64,000 bases of DNA. It comes from Spisula solida. Taxonomy: Eukaryota > Mollusca > Bivalvia > Venerida > Mactridae. The position numbers were made by a program, and so were the translations under genes. The stretch covers positions 57,043,401 through 57,107,400 of the forward strand of contig OX365948.1 in the NCBI GenBank assembly GCA_947247005.1. Direction: 5' to 3'. Below, in pieces: positions 48,143 to 62,018 of the stretch (position 1 is the stretch's first letter; every line of letters starts with the position of its first letter). Below the pieces are notes generated by a model. It was not told the origin of the DNA. It saw only the letters and a list, made by a program, of their open reading frames with translations, and made no database searches.

Positions 48143-50782
48143 ACTGTAAACTTACGATAATTTTCCATCTCATTTCTTTACTGCAAGTCTTAGGAATTCT
48201 CAAAATTAAGAGACCTGCCTTGCGTTCAAGGAAACATTACGTGACGTACGTTTCCTACCTGGTACGGACATGTGATTGGTTGAACCGTATGTTTAAAAAA
48301 ACATGTTTCTCACGTTTTGCTATCCATATTCGGAGGTGGTGTGCCTAAATTGTTTAATTTTAACAAAATGGCAGACAAAGGCAAACAAAAGAATGTGAAT
48401 AGTAAAACCAGTGCATCCGTACATATTTCGAACTGAGAACCGATAATAATATACTTATAATCGTTTGTTACAAACGAAGCGTACAGTCAATGAAGGATTA
48501 TAGTGATAAAAACCCGTGATTTTTAACATGTTTGCAGGTAGCTTTCCTTGATCGTAGGGCTGGTAGTTAGTGTTAACCTTATCCATATATGCAATAAATG
48601 TCTGAAAAGGATTTCTTTTGCTCAATATTTATCAATCTTCTTCGTAGCAGTTGTTAGTGGTATTTTGTGTATTAATATTTTCTATTATGCATCGATCAAA
48701 TAAAATTGTGAAACTATTGTGTATCTTTGTTTTCGTTAAGTATCAGATAGAAAGTATTTGAGTTTCTGATATAGTGCATTTCTTTGACATGTCAAACCAG
48801 GACTACATGGTAACTGCACCAGGGTTCCCACGGTCAGGGAAAAGTCAGGGAAAAACATATTTTTTTCAAGGTCGGAAAAGTCAGGGAATTATGAAATTAG
48901 TCAGGGAAATTTGGAAATTGAGCAAGTCAGGGAAAAGTCAGGGAATTTTTCATTGAAGCTGTTGCTAAGTGTCATTTCCTATGAAGAAAATACAACTGAA
49001 AAAAATTCTCGCTCGCTATGCTCGCTCAGAGTATTTCTAAGTTGTATTAAAGTAATGATAATCAACATACTGCTAATCTTAACTCTTGTTCCATATAGAG
49101 CAAATATAGCCTCCTTTTCTCTATTTTCTTGCCATATTTTGCTGTAACAAAAAAATGCCGATGTCGCCCGATTGCTCTAAAAAGTCAGGGAAAACTGCTC
49201 TGTGGTCAGGGAAAAATCAGGGAAAAGTCAGGGAATTTTGTCTTAGAAAATTTGTGGGAACCCTGTGCACACTATAAAGAGAATGATAGGTTAGTGGCGT
49301 GGATGAGAAAGTTTCTCTGGCAAGACGGAGAATTTATTTGGTGAGCCGATAAATTCCGCAGCCTAGCTGTATTATATTACACCATCCACTTAACTTATCT
49401 ATTTTTCTATTTATCCTGTCACTTTATCTGCTTAGTAAAGGTCTCCAACGCGGGACTTTCGTTACTCTTTCACTAAAAAGCGGGTAACGTCACATTCATT
49501 CAGTGAAGTCGTATAAAGCACTATGTCAGACCTTGATAGCCTTCACATACTACTAGAGGCAGGCAAGACGAAGACAATAATCGATCAACTACCAGTTAAT
49601 TTAGGAAAGGAAAACCTCTCCAGGGTATGGAATTTCAACTGGCGACTCGAGTACGAAGTTGTCCGTCAGATCATTGGTTAGTCGAAGGTTTATCAGAAGT
49701 CTTAATAACCAGGTGACCTAATAAAGCAAAGTTTATTCGGCACCCTGTTATCCGGCTGATATGCAATATTAATTGCGGGAAATGACTGGATAAATATTAG
49801 TACCAGTAATACTAGCCCTCCTGGAGATAATTTACCTTGAGCGTGCACACCGTCCAATTAATATGTACTTTACGACTGGTCAATGAAACTGCACTTTACA
49901 TTGACAAATCAGTCTATGCAAGTTGTGTTTATTATTTACTGGCTAATACCAACAAAAGACAGCAAGAAATGTGGAAATGTGGTTATTTCACAAAACCTGG
50001 TTGCAAATACTTAACCAATATTTTAAAATCAAAGAACATGGAAAAACAAAACGGTATATTAAATAGATCATTTAATTATTCAATAGCATTTTAATATGTA
50101 TGCATGTACAAAATAGCGTCCACATGAGAACATCCTGAAAATTGTTAAATCTGGACGGGGAGAAAATATATCACAGATAAAAATGATAAAAACATTTAAA
50201 ATATAAGGCAACAGACACACAATGTGTACTTGTATAACATAAATATAACTGACGGGAATGTATGCAAGTCAAAGTTCATTTTATCACATCAGTGAAAACT
50301 AGACCATATATTAAACCCAAAAGCAAAAGAAACACAACATTGTTCATCGGAACATGGCATACCTAACTTTATGCCATACATCACCGTATTGTTAATTTGG
50401 CATGTTAGAATGACACCTAGTCACAATTCTGGAAGTTTTCATATTAAATTTTGAAGAAACATGTTCAGTTGCATTTCTTTTGCTATTCAGTGCAGGCTAC
50501 CACAAAAGCATTCAACATGTTTATGATTGCCTTTCTGAGATATAGAATATAGTGTAGGCATATGCACGGATCTTCTGAAACTGCCACAGCTAAATGTAAC
50601 TTCACACTGGTAGTTAACATAAGGTTGCTGGTAGTTAACATAAGATTTATGGATAACTAATATTTTAACAGGAAAACAACAATAAATAGAGTTTCATTCT
50701 AAAAAATCTTGCACAATGACATACTGGTAATCATGATTACTCAATGCAGAATTCTTCCAACTTCAATGCAGTTTTTATTACA
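48143..50782. other. Convergent spacer between TECR and CFAP57
   Basis: Holds the TIR element at 48820-49265. A 52-codon frame begins with ATG at 49523 (MSDLDSLHILLEAGKTKTII) with a GTATGG donor-like site, unassigned. Otherwise nothing recognisable. Confidence 0.5.
48820..49265. mobile_element. Non-autonomous TIR element with GTCAGGGAAAA repeats
   Basis: Ends CAGGGTTCCCAC and GTGGGAACCCTG are exact inverted repeats; TGCAC flanks both sides. Inside both halves GTCAGGGAAAA/GTCAGGGAATT is repeated about ten times in the same orientation. The CAGGG..CCCTG ends suggest hAT-like ancestry, but hAT elements normally make 8-bp duplications and only 5 bp match here. The open frames (SGKSQGK repeats) come from the repeat. 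Confidence 0.75.
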
Positions 50783-50788
50783 TTTATT
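50783..50788 (-). terminator. CFAP57: Candidate polyadenylation signal of CFAP57
   Basis: AATAAA on the minus strand about 165 nt beyond the stop codon. Confidence 0.45.
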
Positions 50789-50951
50789 GCTTATAATTAT
50801 AAAATAATTTATACACAACTTTCGAGTGAAACGAAATACATACTGTGGGCAATGATTCGTACTATAACAAATACTCATACACACTTTCAGACAAAAGTTT
50901 TATGTTTACAGTTCAATCTGTCAGCAATGGTCATGTCAATAATCAGGTTGA

Positions 50952-53900
50952 TTACGCTGACGATTCAACTGCCTGCATAGGTGGTAGTCGTGTCGACGAG
51001 TTAGGTCGTGAACCCGTCTCAATCTCCATTCTTAGTTTTCTTATTTCAAACTTCTGCATGTCAATAATCTTATTCTTTTCCTCCAGTTCATTCTCGACTA
51101 ACGCACTAGGTGCTTTCAGCATGACGGCAAACACATCAGTATCGTCTCCACCGGTTCTCTTCGTATATTGTTTCACGGCTGCTTCAAGGTCGTGGATCTG
51201 AGTCCTAGCAATCTTCAACTCCTTACGTAAATCGTTGATCTCCTTTATCAGCGATACATTTTCCTGTAAATGGACAAAAGAGAGGTCAATATAAGGGTAT
51301 AAGAAATTCAGTGCCAATCAGAATTCATTGGTGCTAGATTGACACATGTACACTCGGCTCTTTGAGTGGAACAACAAATTTGCTAAAACGCATGTTTAGT
51401 TGAAAAGACTCAGAATGCATTTGAGTTTGATTGATGCATGTACAAACAGCCCTTTGAGTGAAGAAACAGATTGGCTGAAAAATATGCACTTAAAACCATT
51501 ACCTTACAATTGATTTAACCTAATTTTTTTCAGATCCAATTGTTTAAAACTCACCTGCATAATTCTAACATTATCAGCTCTATGGATCTCGGAGTCTTTA
51601 GCTAACTTCTTCCTTAATGAGGCAACAGATCTCTCCAAATGTTCACGTTGACGACTATATTCCTTCTGTATGTCTGCATCCACACTTGCAGACTCCGTCT
51701 AGACAAAGTAAATAAAATATCCATTACAACTGCACCATGTTTTACAATAAAATTAAACATACATGTCCTACCAAGGGCCATGACTCTGGCAATATTTATG
51801 AAACAAAAAATCCTTACAATATGCACAAATAGGCTTATCATCTTTTCATCTGAAGTTCATCCCTTTTCAAACATTGAAATTTAGATTGACCATAACTTGG
51901 ATCAGCACTTTGAATATTTTCATTAAATGACTTAATTTCTGCAGAAAAGTTCATTCTTTCATGTGCAGCCAATCCCAGATTTCCAAAATACTTGTATATC
52001 AAAATTGTTGGACCCCTGTAAACATGATAGAAATTGATCAAGGTTCATCAACTTACGATATCTTCCTGGACGTGTTTCTGATAAAGAGCCTTAATACTTT
52101 CTTTCAACATCTTAGGATCTTGTATGTATCCAACACAGTTATGTAAGTCAGTCTTGAACCTCTTCACTACAGCCTCCTTGTCTCGAACCTACGAAAATAT
52201 ACGAATATTAAATCAATTCAAACTCGGTACGTAGCATTAGGGTAATAAATAAGGACAGCAATAATGTCGGAATTAGCCAAGTTTCCAGATTTTTAAACGA
52301 AATTCCTTTTGCTTAGAAGTGCGACATATAAGCTATTGGCACAAAAACCAAAACATGCTAATCTAATAACCCAGATTTCTGTGGGAAAGTTGGTTAATAT
52401 TTCATTTGGCTTAATAGCTTGAATAGAAGAATGACTGATTGATTATATAGGTTAGAAATTAGATTTATATTTATTAAAATTATTTCATTTAATTTTAAAT
52501 TAATATAATTAAAACATGAGAGAAATTGAAACAAAGAAAACAACCAATCGGACAGGGAAGGCAACATTCAACAGAAACAGCAGGCATGAAAGGCAGAAAA
52601 GAGGACACAGTCACAAAAAAGAAACTTACTCTTTGCCTTTCTTGGTGCATTTCCTTGTCAGTTGCCTTGAGTTTCTGTCGGAGCTCGGTGATGTTGAGTT
52701 CAAGTTGTGTGTTGAGTTTATCGAATCTATCAAGTTCACTTTCCATCTGCAATACAAACACAATAAGTTAATAACAATATGCCCATAAAATCATAATGAC
52801 AAGAAGGATTTTTGACACAAAAACCATTAAAGGGCCACAACTCCAAAAAAATCATCCTGATATATACTTCCTGACCAAATGCACAACTTGGTTTGGTTCT
52901 AAGTGTTCATGTAAAGTTTCATTGAAATCAGACCAATAGTGCAGAAATCCAGTCAGACATCCATCACAAAATCAGTGTGTCTCCTTCACTATAAGTAGGA
53001 GACATAATATCATACCTAAAACTAAGTGAATTCATTCAAAATACAGTCATTTCTCAATACTATTGATACAGGAACCAGACTCAACACAGTGAATTAGCGC
53101 AATTAATATTTTGCTGATAAAGTATACTGATAAGAATTTCACTGGTAGCATAAAATAAAACTACACCATACCTCCTGAATCTGTTCTTTCATGTTTTTGA
53201 TGTCTGTTTCTCTGGGTTCGATCTGTTTCTTCAGTTCTTTGATCTTGTAATCCAGCACAAACTTGAACTTTTCAAGCTCTTGGTTCTTCTTCTTCAAATC
53301 GTAAATACGCTTTTCCTATAAATGAAATGGTGAGACACTTGTAAACAATGAATACCAGTACCGAAAGAATTTCAATAGTTCGAAAGACTTGGGTGTTTTT
53401 CATGCTCAGTGTACATTATTAAATGGAAGCTAGTTCAAGAATGTTTCAAAATCTTGCTAGACAATAGGATGATAAAGACTAATAACGTAGCATTGGGAAC
53501 TATATTTGTACAGATAAACTTCATATTTTACAACGGTTCCTAATTTAAGGATGCTGATTTTTCTTAGAAATTCACATTTGTTCACCACAAACAAAATCAT
53601 ACCTTATCTTGGATAGTATCATCTCTCTCCTGAATTTCTTTCTTCAGACCAAGAATATCCTTCTCCAGATTGCGGATGATATTCTCAAGTTTAGCTTTCT
53701 CTGCCTGGTATTTCTTGATTTCCTCCTTGTGATCATCGATCTCTTTCTGTAGACTTGTGAACTGAAAGTATCATTTTATACAGATTACTATACATATTTT
53801 GATAACTGAAAAGTTTTTATTGCATACATCTTAAACTTACTTTTCAAAAGTTTCCGATTTTACACTTACAGACTTCTTGAAAGTTTTAATTATTTGTCAA

Positions 53901-56900
53901 ACATTTGAACAAAATGGCTGAAAACATATCTGGTCGAAAATAAACCTGTCTAAAACCTAATTAGAAATAAGTGTATTAAAGCACTTACAGTGATGCTTTA
54001 CTTACATACAAATTTAAATTCATCATAATGCTTTTACAACTAAAAATTGGGGACAGAATCTGATGTGGTTTGTATGAGTTAACTAAATGAATCATTATTG
54101 ATGAGGCAGATTCCTTAACCACAATTTTTAGTTGTTTTAGAATCATAAAGAATATAAATTTGAGCTAAGTTTAAGATTTTTGTAAGTGCTTTGACAGTAA
54201 AACAGTACCTAGATGTCTATGGTGTAAACAGAGTCCCATTTGATTCGGAAGCAGGGGTTTTGATCCTTGAAATTTCATAAAAGCCACATTTTTACCCAAG
54301 AGAATTTGGTTTGAAGGGTCATTTTCTCTAAAAAACATGGATATTTTGCCTATAAAATGGCAACATTTGGTTAAAAGCATTAAAATGACACTTCAGATTC
54401 AGAAGCTAGTGGAACCTCTGGTTAAGGGTTTAGGAAAGCTACAAGCAAGAAGTAAGTACCTTTTTCTTCATGATACCAGTCTCTCCCTTCAGTCTCATGT
54501 TAGCTTCTTTCTCGTCACGAAGTCTTCGTTCGTATTTATTCTTTATATCGAGGATCTCACGATCAGCGTCTTCCTCAATCTGTTTCTTGGTTTCCTCGTA
54601 CTCGCGAGTTTGTTGACGAGTTTCATCGTTAGCCTGAAAAATAGAATACCATGAATGAGTTTGGTTACGAGGGGTGTTAAATAGATATGCAGGAAAATGC
54701 TCTTAATTTTTGCTCCTGTCACAGTAGGTATACATAACTTTCAAAACAGAGTAAGACGAAAAGCCTGTTTGTTACACATATAATAGGAATACATGTAGTT
54801 TTATTCTTAAAGTATATTTTGAATACTGTAACTTCTATCTTAACATTACTGAACATGCATGTCATGAAAAGTAAATGACTTGATGGTAGAATTTGTCAAA
54901 ACTTTATGAAACTTAAATAAGTTTAAGAGTCATACACTCTTATTGCATGTGCAATAGCTTACTGAAGTATCTACATTAAATTTAATTTCAGGTACCTGTT
55001 CTAATTTTGTGGTCATTTCTTGTATTTTGGTCTCATAGTATTCAGTGAGTTCTTCGAGAGCATGTTGTTTGCTTTCTTCCATTTCAGCAAGTTGTCTTTC
55101 ATAATCTTCTTGCATTTTCATCATTTTCGCCTGTTGTTCCTGAAACTTCTCATATTCTAACATCAACTTCTGATTGTTTGCAGACTCTGAAAATATCAAT
55201 CAACACTTCATGTAAAAAATAATATCATGGTTCATACACAATATTTACACACAAATTCAAGGACTTTTCAAGGTTTTTTAAAGGTAGAAATTGTCTTTTC
55301 AAGGCATTTTTTCAAACATTTACCAAGGTAAAATTGTACAACTTTGACGCTTTAGACAGATTAACATGAAAATTATTGTCATCATGACTTAACTGCTTAG
55401 CACTACATGTCTCACTCTCGCACTCATACATTTACACTTTAAATTTGCTTGAAAAAAAGAGGGCTTCTGTTTCATTTTTACGCAGAAAATAAGTCATTTT
55501 GACAACATCCAACACTTCTATGTATTTGCCTAAATTTAAGGATTTTCAATAAAATTCAAGTACCAATTTGACATTTTTTCAAGGTTACTAAGCACTAAAT
55601 GCAAGTACTTTTCAAGGTTGAAACCAAATTAAATGACTTTTCAAGGCCTGTGCGAACCTTGAAATCTATAAATGATTCTAAAAGATAACAACAAATCGGA
55701 CAGGGAAGGCAGAAACAGAAACAATTGAACATGAAAGGCACAAAAGGTACAGTTTACAAATTACTAGCTCTGCATGAAAGTGAAATGAAGAATTATAAGC
55801 TATGATGACTTTTAAGTCCCACAGTTAAACCAGTATGTCCCAATTAAAAATAATCATAGCAACTTTTATGAATTTCATTACTTTTAACATCATTTTACAT
55901 TTTTATTTTTTTAATTTCCATTAAAACGTCATTCGGGGTCTGATTATAAAATAAACCCATTGTTTGTAAAAATCAAGAAACATGTTGCTTTCAAATACAA
56001 ATGATTATACAAACAGAGAGTTTATTTTGTCAATTTTCATTGTAGTAGCCTCAGAACCACAGCTCAATTCAAACTTCTCTGTTTCTTTTATGCTATTAAT
56101 ATCAAATATAGGGCAATCTTTTTTCAATATATCAAATTCCTCCATTACAAACACTCTATAACCTTACCTAGATCCGTCATCTCTTTGCTATGTTTCTCCA
56201 TTATTTCAGCTGTTTCTTCTTCATGTTTCGCCTCTTCTTTATCTTTCTCAGTTTTCAACACCTGATTCTTCGTCTTCAACGATTCCATTTCTTGTATAAA
56301 CTTCTCAGTCAGTTCTTTGATCTTCTCGTTGTAGTTCATATCTTTCAGTCTGAGCTGGTAACCATTTTCCATTTTTAATTCATCAACTCGTGTTTTCAAT
56401 TCCGCCATCATCGAGTTCTTCTCCTCCAAGTCACTCTTTGTGATAAGGATTTCTTCCGCCCAGCCGACTTCCTTGTCGCGTTTGACCCCGCGTCCTTCTT
56501 TATCTTGAATCTTCCATAAAATTATCGAAGCATCTTCCGAGACCGTGACGAGGAACTGGTCATCATATGTGATCTTCATCTATAAGAGAACACATCAATG
56601 TGATAAAAACAAATATACATCTGATAAACTGAGTATCAAAAGACAAATACAAGATCATGTGTCAAAAATCATCAAAATACCAAAGTTATCTCTTATGGTT
56701 TGCAAACTTGAGAGGGTTGCAGCATAAACAGTTCTAAGTGCATATAATTATGAACAAAGAAAAAGAAAGAATACAAATGTTAATTTTTGTATTCAGACCT
56801 TGAAATGATCAGATCAACTTACAATATCGTTATCAATATATACCTGGTAAAATTTCATTTGACCAAGTGAAATAACTAAAATTGTTACACAAAAAATAGT

Positions 56901-59900
56901 ACAAGAGTTTTTCTGCAGAGATGTAGACTGTTTTTTTTCTGTCAACTTTGCAAATACAAAATTAATTACGTACTTGATTTAATTGACTTTAAGCTTTCAG
57001 TACAATTACCTTTGCAATCTGACTACCGTGACCCTGAAGTTCTTGCCATTCACCAGGAATTGTCAGTGGGAATTTAAGGGACCACAGTGTTCCTTTAGCG
57101 GTACCAGCAAACAACATACGTCCAGAATGAGACAAAGCAACATTACTAAGGATCGTCTCTCCAGCATCAACTTTTCTCAAAATCTGAAAAAATAAAATTA
57201 AAAAAATTCACATTCAGAAGGTAAGAAGTAGTTCATGAAAGTAACATGTATTAATGCTCAACATATAGGTCTATATAGGTCTTCAGGTCTTGAACACAAA
57301 AATGTATGACTCTCACAAAGAGCCCTAACTCTGTAAAAATATTTATCCAACCTATTGTTCCAGACAATATGCACAACTTGGTTTGGTACCAAGCATTCGA
57401 CATGTGAAGTTCCACAGAAATTCCATCAATGGTTAAGAAGAACAAATGCAGACAAACATTGAGACATACATCCATCCTGACAAACAGCACATAGGCCACT
57501 AATAACTGAAATATATACCAAATCAACATCAGCCTAGTATATTGTTCAGAGTTTAAACAGTAACTCAGATATAACTTTTTTAATGTTCTTCAACTTATTA
57601 ATTGCAGAAACTCTAAAGCAAAGAACTGAGAACTTACGGAAGAATCAGAAATCTCTTTCAAGGATTTGTCCGAACCGACAGCAAAAGTCGTCTTCCCGTC
57701 AGGAGTTACAGCGACACCTGTATAGTGGCAGGACTTCAAAACGGATTCACCAACTCTCTTCCCGGTGTAGGTTTCCCACTCGTAAACGGCTCCATCCAGT
57801 CCGCATGAGACAATCTTACTATCATCAGCACTCCAGACAATCGACTTGACCTTGCCATTGTGACCTTTGAGATTAGCGACGTTCTCGAAAGTTATGGTGG
57901 AGTAGATTTGTATAACATTTCCGTGAACCGCAGCAAACAAGTTCCCACCGTTGCTAAATCCACACTGAAATAACAAATATTGATGATTTTTTTTCTTTAC
58001 AACAATTTTTAGAAGTACAAATTTTACTAACACTAGTTATTCAGGCAAATTGTTAACAAAAGACATTAAATCAAAATCCAATGCTAAGGTATAGGATGGA
58101 TGTTTTTTGTATTAAAACGAAACAGCAATTATTAAGAAATATTTTCACCAATATGAACTCATCAAAACTATTTGTGCAAAACTTTAAAAGCTGACAAAAG
58201 TTAGTGCAAAGTTTCGCGACCAGATAGAAGTTTGATGCCACAAACACCCTAGAAACCTCATACAAGTTATTTAATCCTGGAAAAATGATGATGTACTAGT
58301 TTAAAGGGGACGCAATGAACAGGTAGATGGTTCAAACTATTTTCCCATTCCGAAGGTAGCTTGAGGCATCAAAATTCTACTGTACATGCTCACAAATTTC
58401 CTGTAATTGAACACTGAAGAACAAAAGAATATAAAATGAACACAACACACCTCTCTGCATCCTCTGATGGTGAATTCTTTAAATGTTCTGATGTCATCAA
58501 TAAGCAAATTCATAAGTCTGAGTTTATCACTGAATCCTACAAGAATGTAGAGACCGGAGGGATGTAAGGCAATGCTGTAGGCCTCCTCGGCAAATTCTCT
58601 GTATAGTTCCAAGTTACTGAAAACATACGAATGTTTAAAATACATTTTATGTGAAAATGAACAAATACAAGACTTGTTATTGACAAAAACAAGGGCCATA
58701 ACTCTGGCAAATATCATTCAACCTAAAATTCATGACAATAGGCACAACTAGACCGATGGTTAAGGAGAACAATCAAAGTCAAACTATGTGACATCCAGCC
58801 CAAAATAAAAATATCTTCCTGATATATGCATTCTAGAAGAAATCTGTATTTGGTACCAGAGAAATTGTCACTTTTAAATTGGAGTCTTAATCAGAAACAA
58901 ATAGCATCAAAGGCACAGAAAACATGAGTCCAGGAACTCCCTGCAGTATGTAAGTTACAGGTAGAAATACAGCTCAAAGGGCAAAACATCTAGAAGTCCC
59001 TACCCTAGACCCACCAAAACACCGAAGCAAAAACATCACTTTTGAATAGATTAGACTGAATATGAACACTTTTGTTTCAAAGTTTTTAAGAAAAAATGGA
59101 GGAAATCTGCCTAATCGAGGAAGAATCATACTCCTATAGAATGCTACACTTACCATGTTTCATAATTCCAGACTCTCACAGATTTATCCATGGAACACGA
59201 AGCAATTAAAGGTTTTCTAGCACATACATCTAAACCCATAATCTGACCATAATGGAATGCTTGAGCTAAAACTTCAAAATGTGCTTGATCTCCCTGAAAT
59301 ATGAGAACAAAATAAATGAAATAAATTCAAGATAACAAATACAATACGCAGACAGGAGCATCACAAGTTCCTGTAAGAGGGTAGACAGGAAAAGTAGACA
59401 GGGTAAAAACTCCCTTAGGTCATACAAAGAAAACCCTGATGATTGAACATTTATGTACATCTTTGTCATAATGTAACCATCTATCGATTCGTTACAGAAG
59501 GAATATCTTTATACCCAAATGCTTTACTACTACGCAACAAATAACACCATAACTAAAGTGTAGAGAGGGATTTTTTTAGTTGTTTTTGTCAACCACCTCC
59601 TCATTGAAAACACTACACACAAAATACTTTTTGGACAGCATTTATGATATAGGACAATTCATACCTTTCCAATGTCAGCACTAGATAGTGTGATGTAATA
59701 CAGTTGACTAAGATCTGTGCTGGCAACCAATGTTTCCTCTGATGGACTTACAGTCAAACTTGTGATAATTTGTTGTTGAGATTTGGTAGGATCAGCACTG
59801 TTTGAATCTTGGGGAATCTGGAAACAAAAAATAAGGCCGATATGGAAGATTGCATTAATTTGTAAATATGTCCGCCTCATAAAATAAAGACTAAACTTGC

Positions 59901-61997
59901 TTACTAAAATTTAACAAGATTTAGTAGGGACTTAAAATTGGTATCTTAGAAGTAACTAAAATTTATTTAACACTTTATTCCATAATTTTAGAGACTGAAA
60001 TTTATTACTGTACAGCTTAATATATTTTTTTTACAGGAATTGATCAAAATTCCTTTGTCAATAAACTGTTTAATAATATAATTATATTTTAAGTGATTGT
60101 AAATTTAAATGACTTTATACCTTAATTTCCCTGGCTTTCTTGAAGAAATCTTTGTCGTCAGTCTTCTCAAACAGATGAACGGTACCAGGACCACAAGCAC
60201 ATGCAAATCCCTTGGAGTATGCGACAATGGCAGTTATCTGTGGAGGTCCAGCGGCAATGTCTTCTTCACCAGGTTTTCTGAAAGATTATAAAATACAATT
60301 ATAAATGATTCCAAAGTTCACTGACATTCAGAACTTTCAGATCTTAATTTCTTATTGATATAATATCATTCAGCAAAAGTTTATCAAAATCATTGAATGT
60401 TATGCACATACTTAATTTACTTCATATATATAATAATGCGGCTGGGAATTCCCTTATTAAAATCAATGAATGTTATGCACAAACTTAATTTACTATATAT
60501 ATAATAAAGTGGCTGGGAATTCCCTTATTAAAATCATTGAAAGTTATGAACAAACTTAATTTACTTTATAGAATAAAGTGGCTGGGGATTCCCTGGCTAT
60601 CTGAAAATGTTGATCCCTACTAATCCGCTAATCATACCAGTTAATATCGCCAATAATGTTTAAAATGATAGACTTCTATGCCAAACACAGATGAGTCAGA
60701 TTTTAAAACATTTTCATATGATACTTATTCAACATACTTTTCTCTTTCCATTGCAGCAATGTTGAATTCATGTTTCATTTCCCCAGCTTCAAACAACATC
60801 AAGCGACCAGTATCTGTTCCAACAATAACACGTTCTTCTGACACCCAAGCATGGCAGAGATAATTCTGTGGTTCAACTTTCTGTATATTGAATGTCTTCA
60901 AGTTACCCTCACTGTAACGGAAGTTCTTGAAAATTCCATTACCAACAACACAGAGTTGAGTGTTGTCTTGAGGATTGAAGCTCACCTGAAAAAGCACCAA
61001 AAATATTTAATTTTTATCCAATTAATGAATTAGATTCAAGTAGAATTTACAATACATAAATTAACTATTTATAAAGTTATCAATATAAATAGTTATAAGA
61101 CTGATTATCAGAAGTCACATATAATCAAGTGACGTTATATTAAAAGCGAAGTTAATTCTGCACCATTTTACCTAGCCAATAATGCTGGAAGTGACTGGAT
61201 AAACAAGTCATTAAGAATTGCAGGCAATACAGAAGTCCCCCGGTTTTAAGCCATTTTCAATGTTTCTGTTGCCATAGCAACCACAATTTTGGTTGGAATC
61301 AAAAGACGTGCATTATCCCCTTATTGCCCCCTATCCACATACTAAGTTTCATAAACCTAGCTTGGAAACTGTTTGAGTTATGTCAGGATCCAGATTTTTT
61401 GACAGCCGAATGAACTGACTGACGGCAAACCTATAGTCCCCTCCGGTCAAAAACTGGTAGGGGACTAAAAAAATCTGAAAAAAGCTAAGGAGCAAATAAC
61501 CCAAATAAAACACAAAATTTATGTACCTGATAAATTGGTGGATTTGTCTGTGGATTTGATGTTTTTGTTACTGCCATGACTTTTGATTTCTCCCATGTCC
61601 AATACAATAGTGTATAATCAGGTTTTCCACCTTGAGCAACAAGGTATTTAGAATCTGGACTGAAAGCAAGGCTGACATATTCAGCAGCAGCAACATCAGG
61701 TGAACTCAGAACTTTCCTCTTCCTGAGACTGTGTAGATCGTAGATAGTGATGGTGGGCTTTTCAAGTTTCTCGGCAATAGCTACATATCTTCTGTTGGGA
61801 CTGACAGCTAATGCTGTCATACCCTCACTTTTATCCGTACCAGGAATGAATTTCTGCACCTTTTGGTCAATGTTGTAAAGGATGCAGTTGGCCCCGGAGG
61901 GGTAGACAATAGTCTGCTCATCATGATAACAGATGTTACCACTGACACCAGACTTCAGGCCAAATATATGCCTGGCCTGGGCTATTGCAATCGACAT
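50952..61997 (-). CDS. CFAP57: Cilia- and flagella-associated protein 57 (WDR65), complete
   Basis: Axonemal protein of motile cilia, linked to inner-arm dynein/regulatory complex assembly. Exons: 61997-61527, 60985-60738, 60277-60121, 59817-59665, 59293-59154, 58616-58451, 57964-57638, 57183-57010, 56579-56168, 55186-54996, 54633-54460, 53761-53603, 53315-53172, 52746-52630, 52188-52057, 51698-51555, 51263-50952; 3621 nt, 1206 aa (human 1250). Residues 1 to about 645 are WD repeats ([90 protein letters not shown]). About 660-1200 is one long coiled coil ([74 protein letters not shown]). ATG at 61997 aligns with the known N-terminus; an acceptor at 62018 implies a 5' UTR exon. Every junction is in phase. 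Identity is certain. Confidence 0.97.
52540..52610. repeat. Dispersed block in CFAP57 intron 14
   Basis: AATCGGACAGGGAAGGCA followed by AGAAACAG and CATGAAAGGCA; a second copy is at about 55693-55748 in intron 9 of the same gene. Confidence 0.5.
52815..53010. repeat. Dispersed repeat with CACAACTTGGTTTGG
   Basis: Shares AGGGCC(A/C)(C/T)AACTC, CACAACTTGGTTTGGT(T/A)C, TTCATTGAAATC and a CATCCATC end with 57300-57490, and more weakly with 2480-2680, 5840-5970 and 58690-58800. It ends in a GTCTCCT / AGGAGAC mini-hairpin near 52980-53008. Confidence 0.6.
57300..57490. repeat. Dispersed repeat with CACAACTTGGTTTGG (second copy)
   Basis: In CFAP57 intron 7; contains AGAGCCCTAACTCTG, GACAATATGCACAACTTGG, GGTACCAAGCATTC and ACATACATCC, all shared with the family described at 52815-53010. 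Confidence 0.6.
60389..60600. repeat. Three tandem ~75-bp units in CFAP57 intron 2
   Basis: Units share ATCA(A/T)TGAA(T/A)GTTATG, ACAAACTTAATTTACT, ATAAAGTGGCTGGG and ATTCCCTTATTAAA. The third lacks part of the AT stretch. Confidence 0.8.
61235..61468. repeat. Repeat ending in AGTCCCCTCCGGTC / GGGGACT
   Basis: Begins AGTCCCCCGGTTTT and ends CTGGTAGGGGACTA, giving short inverted ends around text such as TGAACTGACTGACGG. In CFAP57 intron 1; probably a MITE. Confidence 0.4.
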
Positions 61998-62018
61998 GTC
62001 TTTGATTATATTAGACAA

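Noticed and set aside
56190..56378. Plus-strand Phe-rich frame opposite CFAP57 exon 9
   Set aside because: Antisense shadow of a Lys/Glu-rich coiled-coil exon.
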